Part shown: positions 15,550 to 23,820 of the stretch, one piece after another
How the letters are laid out: each line of letters starts with the position of its first letter
Numbering within the stretch: position 1 is the first letter of the stretch
From: DASPWW01 sp963803425
GTDB taxonomy: Bacteria; Actinomycetota; Thermoleophilia; Solirubrobacterales; 70-9
Length of the DNA: 64,000 nucleotides
Reading direction: 5' to 3'
Assembly (NCBI GenBank): GCA_963803425.1
Contig: CAWDMA010000001.1
Coordinates: forward strand, 1,488,001 to 1,552,000
The notes under the pieces: generated by a model
Told to the model about the DNA's origin: nothing
Database searches by the model: none
The model's input: only the letters and a program-made list of their open reading frames with translations
Made by a program: the position numbers and the translations under genes

Positions 15550-16443
15550 ATGATCGCGTCCCGGCAGCACCTCCTCCTCGTCAACCCGTCCGCCGGCGGC
15601 GGCCGCGCCCTGAAGCGCCTCCCCGAGGTGGAGCGCGCGCTCGAGGCGCGCGGCGTCGCGCACCGCACCGTGAAGACCGCCGCCCTCGCCCACGCGATCC
15701 AGGAGGCGCGCGGCGCGGCGGAGCGCGGGGTGATCCCGGTCGTGATGAGCGGCGACGGGCTCGTCGGTCAGATCGGCGGGGTGCTCGCCGGCGGCGACGT
15801 CCCGATCGGGATCATCCCGGGAGGCCGCGGGAACGACCTCGCGCGCGTGCTCGGGATCCCCACCGACCCCGCCGCCGCCGCCGACCTGCTCGCCGCCGGC
15901 GACGTTCGCCGGATCGACGTCGGCGAGGTGAACGGCCACCGGTTCCTCGGGATCGCGAGCTGCGGCTTCGACTCCGTCGCCAACCGGATCGCGAATGAGG
16001 CTGAGCTGATCCGCGGAAACCTCGTCTACCTGTATGCGGGCCTGCGCGCGCTTGCGACGTGGCGCCCGGCGAGCTTCACCGTCACCGTCGACGGCGAGCG
16101 TCATGCCTTCATCGGGTACAACGTCGCCGCCGCCAACAGCAAGGCGTACGGCGGCGGGATGTATCTCGCGCCCGATGCCCTATTGAACGACGGAGAGCTC
16201 GATGTCGTGATCACGGCCCAGGTTGGGAAGCTCAGGTTCCTGGCTAACCTGCCGAAGGTGTTCAAGGGGACCCACCTGGACGAGGACGCGATCACGGTGG
16301 TGCGCGGCAAGGAGGTGCTGATCGAGGCCGACCGGCAGTTCGCCGTGTACGCGGACGGCGACCACCTCACGGACACGCCCGCGAACGTGCGGGTGCTCGA
16401 GGGCGCGCTCGGCGTGATCGCACCCGCGATCGCGCCCGCGTGA
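15550..16443 (+). CDS. Diacylglycerol/lipid kinase family protein
   Basis: A 297-residue DAGK-catalytic-domain protein (DgkB/YegS/LCB5 group). Seen motifs are LLLVNPSAGGGRA, the nucleotide loop VVMSGDGLVGQ (canonical GGDGT here reads SGDGL), IIPGGRGNDLARVLGIP, and YGGGMYLAPDALLNDGELDV in the C-terminal lobe. It would phosphorylate diacylglycerol or another lipid at the membrane. It overlaps murT as GTGA and heads the operon with murT, a methyltransferase and gatD, which suggests a role in envelope precursor lipid metabolism. Confidence 0.88.
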   Translation: MIASRQHLLLVNPSAGGGRALKRLPEVERALEARGVAHRTVKTAALAHAIQEARGAAERGVIPVVMSGDGLVGQIGGVLAGGDVPIGIIPGGRGNDLARVLGIPTDPAAAADLLAAGDVRRIDVGEVNGHRFLGIASCGFDSVANRIANEAELIRGNLVYLYAGLRALATWRPASFTVTVDGERHAFIGYNVAAANSKAYGGGMYLAPDALLNDGELDVVITAQVGKLRFLANLPKVFKGTHLDEDAITVVRGKEVLIEADRQFAVYADGDHLTDTPANVRVLEGALGVIAPAIAPA

Positions 16444-17852
16444 GCACCGGCACCGGGGAGCGCCGCCGGCGCAGCGCGCTCTTCGGCCCGAAGCGGGCAC
16501 TCGCGCGCGCGGCCGGGGCGGTCAGCCGTCGCAGCGGGCGCGGCGGAGGGACGACGCTGCCGGGGCGGCTTCTGCTGCGGCTCGCGCCGGACGCGCTCGG
16601 ACGGCTCTCCGGCTCGCTCACCGACGGCTCCACGATCGTCAGCGCCACGAACGGGAAGACGACGACCGCCGGGATGATCGCATCGATCCTGCATGTCGCC
16701 GGACGCGATCCGGTCCACAACCGCGCCGGCTCCAACATGAGCTGGGGCGTCGCGACGGCGCTGCTCGAGGAGCGCGCCGGACGCACCGAGGGGCTGTTCG
16801 AGGTCGACGAGGCGTGGCTGCCCGCGGTCGCGGCCGAGCTCGATCCGGACCTGATCGTGCTCGGCAACCTGTTTCGGGACCAGCTCGACCGCTACGGCGA
16901 GCTGGAGCGGCTCGCCGACGAGTGGGCGGCCCTGATCGCCGCCCGGGCGAGCACGACCGACTTCGCGCTGAACGCCGACGATCCGCTCGTCGCCGACTCG
17001 GGCCGCGGCGAGGCGGGCGCGCGACGGCTCGGGGTGACCTACTTCGGGATCGACGACACGAGCCAGGCGCTCGACGCGCTCCAGCACGCGCACGACGCGA
17101 AGCACTGCCGCCGGTGCGGCGCCCCGTACGCGTACGAGCGTGCCTTCGTCGGGCATCTCGGGCACTACTCGTGCCCGAGCTGCGGCGCGGAGCGGCCCCG
17201 TCCCGACGTCGCCGCCACGTCGATCTCGCTCGAGGGGATGCGGGGATCGCGGGTGACGGTGCGAGCGCCGTACGGCGAGCTTCGCTTCAGCCTCCCCCTC
17301 CCCGGCCTGTACAACGTCTACAACGCGCTCGCGGCGATCACGGCGGCGCAGCGGCTCGGCGTCGGCGATGATCAGATAGTCGCCGGGCTGGAGAGCACCC
17401 GGGCGGTGTTCGGCCGGGTCGAGACGATCGAGATCGACGGGACGCCGGTCTCGATCCTGCTGATCAAGAACCCGGCGGGCGCCAACGAGGTGCTGCGAAC
17501 GCTTCGCCTGGAGCGCACCGGGCGCGGCCTCGACCTGTGGATCGCGCTCAACGACGGGATCGCGGACGGGCGCGACGTGTCGTGGGTGTGGGACGCGGAC
17601 TTCGAGCTGCTCGCCGACTCGGTCGCGAGCGTCACCTGCGCCGGGACCCGAGCCCCTGAGATGGCCGTGCGGCTCAAGTATGCCGGGTGGCCGACCGGCG
17701 CGATCGCGATCGAGCCCGAGATCTCGCGCTCCCTCGACGCGGCGACCGCGCGGGCCCGCGGCACCCTGTTCGCGCTTCCGACCTACACGGCGCTGCTGGA
17801 GCTGCGCAAGCTGCTCGCCGACCGGGGGCTGGCGCAGGAGTACTGGCGGTGA
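16440..17852 (+). CDS. murT: Lipid II isoglutaminyl synthase, Mur ligase-like subunit MurT
   Basis: A 470-residue Mur-ligase-fold protein that activates the D-Glu alpha-carboxylate of lipid II for amidation with ammonia from GatD. The ATP loop SATNGKTTTAGM (about 68-79), SNMSWGVATALLEE and FEVDEAWLP are typical. The MurT-specific zinc-ribbon cysteines CRRCGAPY and CPSCG lie around residues 223-246. The C-terminal DUF1727 region follows (NPAGANEVLRTL, LWIALNDGIADGRDVSW with the catalytic Asp). Start GTG 16440 overlaps the previous stop as GTGA. Confidence 0.95.
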   Translation: MSTGTGERRRRSALFGPKRALARAAGAVSRRSGRGGGTTLPGRLLLRLAPDALGRLSGSLTDGSTIVSATNGKTTTAGMIASILHVAGRDPVHNRAGSNMSWGVATALLEERAGRTEGLFEVDEAWLPAVAAELDPDLIVLGNLFRDQLDRYGELERLADEWAALIAARASTTDFALNADDPLVADSGRGEAGARRLGVTYFGIDDTSQALDALQHAHDAKHCRRCGAPYAYERAFVGHLGHYSCPSCGAERPRPDVAATSISLEGMRGSRVTVRAPYGELRFSLPLPGLYNVYNALAAITAAQRLGVGDDQIVAGLESTRAVFGRVETIEIDGTPVSILLIKNPAGANEVLRTLRLERTGRGLDLWIALNDGIADGRDVSWVWDADFELLADSVASVTCAGTRAPEMAVRLKYAGWPTGAIAIEPEISRSLDAATARARGTLFALPTYTALLELRKLLADRGLAQEYWR

Positions 17853-18598
17853 GCTCGGAGCTGCAGAACACCCTCGCCTGGCACGACGTCGAGTGCGGCG
17901 CCTACGCGGACGACCTGCCCACGTGGGACGAGCTCGCCGAGGCCGCGGACGGGCCCGTGGTCGAGCTCGGGTGCGGAACCGGAAGGGTGGCGCTCCATCT
18001 CGCCGCGCGAGGACACGAGGTGACCGGCGTCGACAGCGACCCGATGCTGATCGAGGCGCTCCGCGGCCGCGCCGCGGAGGCGGGCGTCGGGGTGCGAACC
18101 CTGGTCGCCGACGTCACCGAGCTCGAGCTCGACGCGCGGGCTGGGCTCGTGATCGCCCCGATGCAGATCGCGCAGATCCTCGGCGGCCCGGCCCGGCGGG
18201 AGGCGATGCTGGCCGGCGCCGCGACGCATCTGGATCCCGGCGGCACGTTCGCGGCCGCGATCATCACCGACGCCCACCTGTTCGCGGGCTCGACCGCGGA
18301 TGAGGTCAGCGCCCCCCTCCCGGACGTTCGCGAGCTCGACGGCTGGGTGCACTCGAGCCTGCCGCTCGCGGTGACGCTGATCGAAGGCGGCCGGATCGCG
18401 AGCCAGCGGCTCCGTCAGGTCGTCTCGCCGGGAGGCGAGCTGTTCGAGGAGGTCGACATAACCATGTTCGACCATCTCTCCCCGGCGCAGCTCGCGGCCG
18501 AGGCCGAGCCGGTCGGGCTGCGGGCCCGCACCACCCGCGAGATCCCGGAGAACGAGCGCTTCATCGGGTCCACCGTGTGCATCTTCGAACGAGCATGA
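17849..18598 (+). CDS. SAM-dependent methyltransferase between murT and gatD
   Basis: A 249-residue class I methyltransferase: VVELGCGTGRVALHLAARGHEVTG (motif I; the acidic GVDSDPML strand follows), LVADVTELEL, LVIAPMQIAQIL (motif IV) and the LDPGGTFAAAI helix. It starts GTG at 17849, overlapping the murT stop as GTGA, and overlaps gatD as ATGA, so it is translationally coupled between the two subunits of one enzyme. Substrate is unknown. Context suggests a peptidoglycan precursor, lipid carrier or other envelope molecule; this is inference. Confidence 0.85.
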   Translation: MSSELQNTLAWHDVECGAYADDLPTWDELAEAADGPVVELGCGTGRVALHLAARGHEVTGVDSDPMLIEALRGRAAEAGVGVRTLVADVTELELDARAGLVIAPMQIAQILGGPARREAMLAGAATHLDPGGTFAAAIITDAHLFAGSTADEVSAPLPDVRELDGWVHSSLPLAVTLIEGGRIASQRLRQVVSPGGELFEEVDITMFDHLSPAQLAAEAEPVGLRARTTREIPENERFIGSTVCIFERA

Positions 18599-19341
18599 GC
18601 GAGCTCGTCCTCAGGCTGCTGGCGCTGTACCCGGACCAGATGAACATCTACGCCGACCGGGGCAACATCCTGTTCCTGCAGCGGCGCTGCGAGTGGCGCG
18701 GGATCGGGTTCGAGTACGCGGCGGCCGCGCACGGCGAGGGATTCGATCCTCAGGCGCACGACTTGATCTACATCGGGGGCGGCCAGGACCGCGATCAGGT
18801 TCTGATCGCCGCCGACATGGTCGAGACGAAGCGCGCCGCGCTCGCGTACGCGGTCGACGACGGCGCCGCGCTGCTTGCGGTGTGCGGCGGGTACCAGCTC
18901 CTCGGCCACTCCTACCAGCTCGGCGACGAGCGGATCGAGGGCCTCGGGCTCGCCGACCTGGAGACCGTCCGCGAGCCGGGCCCGCGGCTGATCGGCAACG
19001 TCACGATCGAGGTCGATCTCGGCGGCGGGTCGCGGCTGCTCGCCGGGTTCGAGAACCACGGCGGGCGCACCCACCTCGGAGAGTCCGCGAAGCCGCTCGG
19101 CCGCGTGCTCAGCGGCCACGGCAACAACGACCGCGACGGGCTCGAGGGCGTCCATCGCCGCAACATGATCGGCACGTACCTGCACGGCCCGCTGCTGCCG
19201 AAGAACGCATGGCTGGCCGACCATCTGATCAGGCTCGCGATCGCGCGGGGGACGGGGATCGAGCCCGAGCTGGGATCGCTGGACGACGAGCTCGAGGATG
19301 CCGCGCACGTCTCCGCGCGCGATGCCGTGGAGCGCGGCTAG
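18595..19341 (+). CDS. gatD: Lipid II isoglutaminyl synthase, glutamine amidotransferase subunit GatD
   Basis: A 248-residue CobB/CobQ-type class I glutamine amidotransferase. It supplies ammonia to MurT. The nucleophile is Cys97 in LLAVCGGYQLLG and the partner His197 is in MIGTYLHGPLLPKN. The N-terminus LRLLALYPDQMNIYADRGN is the typical GatD opening. ATG at 18595 overlaps the methyltransferase stop (ATGA). Its own stop shares CTAG with the convergent dut stop. Confidence 0.94.
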   Translation: MSELVLRLLALYPDQMNIYADRGNILFLQRRCEWRGIGFEYAAAAHGEGFDPQAHDLIYIGGGQDRDQVLIAADMVETKRAALAYAVDDGAALLAVCGGYQLLGHSYQLGDERIEGLGLADLETVREPGPRLIGNVTIEVDLGGGSRLLAGFENHGGRTHLGESAKPLGRVLSGHGNNDRDGLEGVHRRNMIGTYLHGPLLPKNAWLADHLIRLAIARGTGIEPELGSLDDELEDAAHVSARDAVERG

Positions 19342-19769
19342 CGCCCGGACGAGCCGAACCCCGCCAGGCCCCGAACGCTCTCCTCGAGCTCCGAGACCTC
19401 GGTCGCGATCGCGGCCGCGAACGGGGTGACAACGAGCTGGGCGATCCGGTCCCCCGGGCTGACCTCGAACTCCGCCCGCGGATCGGTGTTCATCAGCAGC
19501 ACCCGGAGCTCGCCCCTGTAGCCGGAGTCGATCAGGCCGGGGGCATTCGGAATCGTGATCCCGTGCCGCTTCGCGAGGCCCGAGCGCGGCAGCACCAACC
19601 CCGCGTGGCAGTCGGGAATCGCGACGGCGACCCCCGTCGGGACGCTGACCCGCTCGCCGGGGTCGAGATGAGCCGGCTCGACCGCGTACAGGTCGAGCCC
19701 CGCGTCGCCGGGATGCGCGCGGGTGGGCAGTCGCGCGTCCCTGCGGAGGCGATGGACCGGAAGCTCCAC
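19338..19769 (-). CDS. dut: dUTP diphosphatase
   Basis: A 143-residue trimeric dUTPase that hydrolyses dUTP to dUMP, preventing uracil incorporation. All five motifs are visible: HPGDAGLDLYA, LVLPRSGLA, NAPGLIDSGYRGELRV, SPGDRIAQLVV and the C-terminal lid RGLAGFGSSGR. Start is GTG at 19769, with TAGGCT 7 bp upstream. Confidence 0.95.
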   Translation of the reverse strand: MELPVHRLRRDARLPTRAHPGDAGLDLYAVEPAHLDPGERVSVPTGVAVAIPDCHAGLVLPRSGLAKRHGITIPNAPGLIDSGYRGELRVLLMNTDPRAEFEVSPGDRIAQLVVTPFAAAIATEVSELEESVRGLAGFGSSGR

Positions 19770-19776
19770 CGCACGC

Positions 19777-19782
19777 AGCCTA
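19777..19782 (-). promoter_or_regulatory. Predicted -10 for leaderless dut mRNA
   Basis: TAGGCT on the minus strand, seven bases, then GTG at 19769. It overlaps the hflX stop region. Confidence 0.45.
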
Positions 19783-21138
19783 GCCGCGCGGTCGACCCCC
19801 GTTGGCCCCGGCCGCGGCGGCGCCGTCGCCGTTCAGCGCAAACTCCGTGAACCGGTGCACGAGCGCCGCCGGCACCCGCGCCGTGACGCGGACACCGTCG
19901 GCGCGGTCCTCGCGGTCGAGGTCGCCCGCGATCGCGTGCAGCTCCGAGAGCCGGTCGCCCGCCCCGTAGGGAACGAGCAGCTCGACCGGCTCGAGCAGCT
20001 CCTCGAAGGCCTCCCCGATCCGCTCCTTGAGGTCGTCGATTCCCTCCCCCGTGGCCGCCGATATCCCGACCGCATCGCGATCGCCGACCAGCAACTCGCG
20101 GCGCTCGTCGTCACCCAGCAGGTCGATCTTGTTGTAGGCGATCAGGCGCGGCTTCGCGCCGGCGCCGATCTCCTCCAGCACGGAGTCCGCCGCGGCGATC
20201 GACTCGGCGCGGCGCTCGGCCGGCTCCGCGGCGTCCACGACCTGCACGATCAGGTCGGCGAGCGCGGTCTCCTCCAGGGTCGCCTTGAACGCCTCGACGA
20301 GCTGGTGCGGGAGCTTGCGGATGAACCCAACCGTGTCTGTGACAAGGTACTCGCGTCCGCCGTGGCGGAAGCCCCGGGTGGTCGGGTCGAGGGTGTGGAA
20401 CAGCCGCTCCCCCACCCCGACGCCGGCGCCCGTGAGCGCGTTCAGCAGCGTCGACTTGCCGGCGTTCGTGTATCCGGCCAGCGCCACCGACGGGATCGCG
20501 GCCCGCTCGCGCCGCTGTCGCATCACGCCGCGGTTTCGCTCCAGCCGCGCCAGGCGGCGGCGCAGGCCGGCGATCCGGTCGCGGGCCAGGCGGCGGTCGG
20601 TCTCGATCTGGGACTCGCCGGGACCCCTGGTCCCGATCCCGCCGCCGAGCCGCTCCAGGTGGGTCCACAGCCCCCGCATCCGGGCGAGGTTGTACTCGAG
20701 CTGCGCGAGCTCCACCTGCAGCTTGCCCTCCGCGGTGTGCGCGTGGTCGGCGAAGATGTCGAGGATCACCGCGGTCCGGTCGATCACGGGGACGCCCAGC
20801 GCAGCCTCCAGGTTGCGCTCCTGGCGCGGGGCGAGCTCGTCGTCGCACGCGACCAGGTTGGCGCCACGGTCGCCGAGCAGCCGCTTCAGCTCACCGAGCT
20901 TGCCGCGTCCGAGGTAGCGGTCGGGGTCGGGGTCGTCGCGGCGCTGCACGAGGTCCCCCTCGGTCGCGACGCCGGCCGTTCGGAGCAGCTCCTTCAGCTC
21001 CGCGAGCTGGTCGTCGTCGCGCGACTCGCGGACGACGCCCACGGCGATCGCCCGCTGCCGGGCGCGAGGATTCGAGACGCCCGCGCTGCCTGCGCCGTAG
21101 CGCGTCTCGGCGGTCCGGCCGTTGCGAGTGCGTTGCAC
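19780..21138 (-). CDS. hflX: Ribosome-associated GTPase HflX
   Basis: A 452-residue GTPase that splits stalled ribosomes under stress. The N-terminal HflX domain has DRYLGRGKLGELK and LIVACDDEL-like sequence, then LWTHLERLGGGIGTRGPGE, the family signature. The G domain has G1 AGYTNAGKSTLLN, G3 TDTVGFIRKLPH, G4 YNKIDLL and a G5-like ISAATGEG. The C-terminus ends in a Gly/Ala-rich tail. Its GTG start at 21138 faces the epimerase start, and the two predicted -10 hexamers overlap. Confidence 0.95.
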   Translation of the reverse strand: MQRTRNGRTAETRYGAGSAGVSNPRARQRAIAVGVVRESRDDDQLAELKELLRTAGVATEGDLVQRRDDPDPDRYLGRGKLGELKRLLGDRGANLVACDDELAPRQERNLEAALGVPVIDRTAVILDIFADHAHTAEGKLQVELAQLEYNLARMRGLWTHLERLGGGIGTRGPGESQIETDRRLARDRIAGLRRRLARLERNRGVMRQRRERAAIPSVALAGYTNAGKSTLLNALTGAGVGVGERLFHTLDPTTRGFRHGGREYLVTDTVGFIRKLPHQLVEAFKATLEETALADLIVQVVDAAEPAERRAESIAAADSVLEEIGAGAKPRLIAYNKIDLLGDDERRELLVGDRDAVGISAATGEGIDDLKERIGEAFEELLEPVELLVPYGAGDRLSELHAIAGDLDREDRADGVRVTARVPAALVHRFTEFALNGDGAAAAGANGGRPRG

Positions 21139-21145
21139 TGAACCA

Positions 21146-21155
21146 AGTGTAGGCT
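21146..21155. promoter_or_regulatory. Overlapping divergent -10 elements (hflX and epimerase)
   Basis: On the minus strand TACACT (21151-21146) precedes hflX GTG by 7 nt. On the plus strand TAGGCT (21150-21155) precedes the epimerase ATG by 6 nt. The hexamers overlap by two bases, so the two promoters should exclude each other. Confidence 0.5.
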
Positions 21156-21161
21156 GCCCGT

Positions 21162-22157
21162 ATGAAGGTGTTCGTCACGGGCGGAACGGGCTTCATCGGC
21201 GGCCATGTCGTCAGAAAGCTCCGAGCCAGGGGTGACGACGTGGTCGCGCTGTGTCGCACCGCCGAGAAGGGGGAGCCGCTCCGCGACGAGACCGGATGCG
21301 ATCTCGCTCCGGGCGACCTCTCCGACGAGGGCCTGCTGGCCGAGGCGATGGCCGGATGCGACGCGGTGATCCACGGCGCCGCCGTGTACGAGGTGGGGAT
21401 CCCGAAGGGCGAGCACGAGGCGATGTACGAGGCGAACGTGCGGGGCACCGAGCACGTGATGCGGGGGGCGCTCGCGGCCGGGATCCCGAGAATCGTGTAC
21501 GTCTCCACCGTCGGCGCGTTCGGGAACACGGAGGGCAAGGTCGTCGACGAGACCTACGTCCACCCCGGCGGCTCGTACACCTCCTACTACGAGGAGACCA
21601 AGGTCGCGGCTCACGAGCTCGTGCAGCGGATGATCGAGAACGAGAGCCTCCCGTGCGTGATCGTCCAGCCCGGCGGCGTGTACGGCCCGAACGACACCTC
21701 GGCGCTCGGCTCGCAGATGAACCAGTTCCTGGCGGGGCGGATGCCGATGATCGCGTTCCCCGACCTGGGCATGAACATGGTCCACGTCGAGGATGTCGCC
21801 GCGGGGATCCTGCTGGCGCTGGACAAGGGTGAGATCGGCGAGGCGTACGTGCTCGGCGGCCAGATCACGACGATGCGGGAGATGATCGAGACGCTCGCCA
21901 ACGTCTCGGGGCGGAAGGCGCCGAAGCGGGCGATCCCGGTCTCGATGATGAAGGTGATGACCCCGATCGGCCCGCTGGTCGGCAAGGTGATGGACCAGGG
22001 CCCCAACCTGAGCGAGCTGATCAGCTCGGCGGACGGCGTCACCTTCTGGGCGAAGCACGACAAGGCGATCGAGAAGCTCGACTACTCGCCACGCGGCCTC
22101 GAGCAGGGCCTGCACGACATGCTCGAGTCCGAGGGACGGCTGCCGGCCCCCTCGTAG
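21162..22157 (+). CDS. NAD(P)-dependent epimerase/dehydratase (extended SDR)
   Basis: A 331-residue extended short-chain dehydrogenase/reductase. The dinucleotide loop is VTGGTGFIGGHVV, the downstream NNAG-type segment is INGAAVYEVG-like (VIHGAAVYEV), and the active site is YTSYYEETKVAAHELV (YxxxK). The sequence is similar in style to dihydroflavonol-4-reductase/HpnA-type proteins. It precedes the DUF6529 and cytochrome c genes by 4 bp, suggesting one transcript. Substrate is unknown. Confidence 0.87.
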   Translation: MKVFVTGGTGFIGGHVVRKLRARGDDVVALCRTAEKGEPLRDETGCDLAPGDLSDEGLLAEAMAGCDAVIHGAAVYEVGIPKGEHEAMYEANVRGTEHVMRGALAAGIPRIVYVSTVGAFGNTEGKVVDETYVHPGGSYTSYYEETKVAAHELVQRMIENESLPCVIVQPGGVYGPNDTSALGSQMNQFLAGRMPMIAFPDLGMNMVHVEDVAAGILLALDKGEIGEAYVLGGQITTMREMIETLANVSGRKAPKRAIPVSMMKVMTPIGPLVGKVMDQGPNLSELISSADGVTFWAKHDKAIEKLDYSPRGLEQGLHDMLESEGRLPAPS

Positions 22158-22161
22158 GTCG

Positions 22162-22734
22162 ATGGAGGCCCGGACCGCACCTCCGGAACAGGGCCTGACG
22201 GGCTCGCCGGAGCGTCGGCTGCTGCTCGCGGCGCTGCTCGGCGGCTGCGTCGCGCTGGCGCTGGGCGTGTACGGGAACGTCCACGACCCGAGCGCGGACC
22301 TGATCTTTACGCTGATCTTCAGCTCGACGACGGCGATGAAGGTGTACCTGGCGACGGTCGCGGTCACGTTCGCCGTGATCCAGGTGCTGACCGCCACCTG
22401 GATCTACGGCAAGCTCCGGATCGAGCCGCCGGCCTGGGCCGGCTACGCACACCGGATCGGCGGCCGTCTGGCGTTCATCGTCTCGCTCCCGGTCGCCTAT
22501 CACTGCCTGTGGTCGCTGGGGTTCCAGGACACCGACGGGCGGGTGCTCGCCCACTCGCTGCTCGGCTGCTTCTTCTACGGGGCGTTCGCGGCCAAGGTGG
22601 TGATCGTCCGCTCCCAGGGCCTTCCGGGGCTGGCGCTCCCGCTCGTCGGCGGGCTCGTGTTCACGATCCTGATCGCCGTGTGGCTGACCAGCGCCGTGTG
22701 GTTCGTGAGCGAGAACGGGTTCCCGGCGCTGTGA
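22162..22734 (+). CDS. DUF6529-family multi-pass membrane protein
   Basis: A 190-residue membrane protein with five predicted helices (about 20-38, 62-80, 98-116, 128-146 and 158-178). Histidines in GYAHRIGGRL, VAYHCLWSLG and VLAHSLLGC could bind haem, as in b561-like proteins. It is coupled to the next gene (GTGA), a membrane-anchored cytochrome c. The pair probably forms a small electron-transfer module; this is inferred from context. Confidence 0.72.
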   Translation: MEARTAPPEQGLTGSPERRLLLAALLGGCVALALGVYGNVHDPSADLIFTLIFSSTTAMKVYLATVAVTFAVIQVLTATWIYGKLRIEPPAWAGYAHRIGGRLAFIVSLPVAYHCLWSLGFQDTDGRVLAHSLLGCFFYGAFAAKVVIVRSQGLPGLALPLVGGLVFTILIAVWLTSAVWFVSENGFPAL

Positions 22735-23102
22735 GCGCGCTCCGGGACATCGACCGCGCGCTCAGCTGGGTCGCGTGGATCGCCGCCGCGCTGCTCGTGC
22801 TGATGCTGTTCATCGGACCGAAGGTGATCGCCGAGGACCAGCCCAGCGCCCAGGGGACCCAAACGTACTCGGCCTCCGCGGGTCAGCAGTTGTTCGTCGA
22901 CAACTGCGGCAGCTGCCACACCCTGTCCGCGGCCGGGACCTCGGGCTCGGTCGGCCCTTCGCTCGACGGCGTCGGCGTGACCACCGACCAGGTGAGCTCG
23001 ATCGTGAAGTCCGGGAGCGGCGTGATGCCTTCGTTCAGCGGCAAGCTGAACCAGGGGCAGATTGACGCGGTGGCCGCGTACGTCGCCAGCGCGTCCGACT
23101 AG
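22731..23102 (+). CDS. Membrane-anchored class I cytochrome c
   Basis: A 123-residue protein with an N-terminal transmembrane anchor (about 11-29) and one c-type haem motif, C59-G-S-C62-H63. Met99 in SGSGVMPSF is the likely sixth ligand. It faces outside the membrane. GTG at 22731 overlaps the DUF6529 stop as GTGA. Maturation would use thiol-reduction proteins such as CcdA (7.2 kb). Its stop shares CTAG with the convergent DJ-1 gene. Confidence 0.9.
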   Translation: MSALRDIDRALSWVAWIAAALLVLMLFIGPKVIAEDQPSAQGTQTYSASAGQQLFVDNCGSCHTLSAAGTSGSVGPSLDGVGVTTDQVSSIVKSGSGVMPSFSGKLNQGQIDAVAAYVASASD

Positions 23103-23749
23103 ACGCGCGCCTCGCCCACCGCGCCCTGCTGCCCGGACGCACGGACGAGATCCACGATCGCGTCGGAGGCCTTGTCCGGCGTCCCGGCGTCGAACGGCGG
23201 TGACGGGTCGTATTCGATTCCGAGCTGGATCGCCTTTGCGACGTCCTCGCCCGCGATCCTCGCGGCCAACGTCAGCGCCATGTCGATCCCCGCCGACACG
23301 CCGGCGCCCGTGATCAGCTTGCCGTCCTCGACCACACGCTCCGCGACCGGGACCGCGCCGCGCTTGCCGAGCTCGTCGAGATACGCCCAGTGGGTGGTGG
23401 CCCGGACGCCGTCGAGGACCCCGGCTGCGGCGAGCACCAGCGAGCCGGTGCACACAGACGTGGTCCAGGTCGTGCCCTCGTGCGCGTCCCGGACCCAGCC
23501 CAGCACCTGCTCGTCCTCGAACAGGGGCTGGTTGCCGGGGCCACCCGGAACGAGCAGCACGTCGGGGTCGGTGAGCTCGGCGAGCGTCAGGTCCGCGGTG
23601 ATCGCCAGCGCGCCCGTGTCGGTGCGCTTCGGCCCGGCCGCCTCCGCGACGAAGCTGAGCTCCGCGCCGGGGAGCCGCGACAGCACCTCGTACGGCCCGA
23701 TCGCGTCGAGCGCGGTGAGCTTGTCGAAGATCAGAATGGCGATTCGCAT
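23099..23749 (-). CDS. DJ-1/PfpI-family protein
   Basis: A 216-residue glutamine-amidotransferase-like protein of the DJ-1/PfpI superfamily, with VLLVPGGPGNQPL, the nucleophile elbow TTSVCTGSLVLAAAG and THWAYLDEL. This is close to isonitrile hydratase and to the sensor half of GlxA regulators. It lacks a DNA-binding domain, but the divergent gene encodes the same fold fused to one. ATG 23749 starts the family motif MRIAILIFD. Confidence 0.85.
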   Translation of the reverse strand: MRIAILIFDKLTALDAIGPYEVLSRLPGAELSFVAEAAGPKRTDTGALAITADLTLAELTDPDVLLVPGGPGNQPLFEDEQVLGWVRDAHEGTTWTTSVCTGSLVLAAAGVLDGVRATTHWAYLDELGKRGAVPVAERVVEDGKLITGAGVSAGIDMALTLAARIAGEDVAKAIQLGIEYDPSPPFDAGTPDKASDAIVDLVRASGQQGAVGEARV

Positions 23750-23787
23750 GGGAAGGATCCTGGCGGCTCCACGCTCCATCCGCAAGA

Positions 23788-23820
23788 GGCAGAAATGTCA
23801 TGATCCAGTAGATTTCTGCC
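23788..23820. promoter_or_regulatory. Inverted repeat operator between DJ-1 and GlxA-type genes
   Basis: GGCAGAAAT (23788-23796) and ATTTCTGCC (23812-23820) are perfect inverted arms separated by 15 bp. The right arm overlaps the predicted TAGATT -10 (23809-23814) and abuts the regulator's ATG, fitting autorepression. The symmetry is seen; the binding protein is inferred. Confidence 0.6.
23809..23814 (+). promoter_or_regulatory. Predicted -10 for leaderless GlxA-type regulator mRNA
   Basis: TAGATT, six bases, then ATG at 23821; the same hexamer and spacing as at 15538. Confidence 0.5.
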
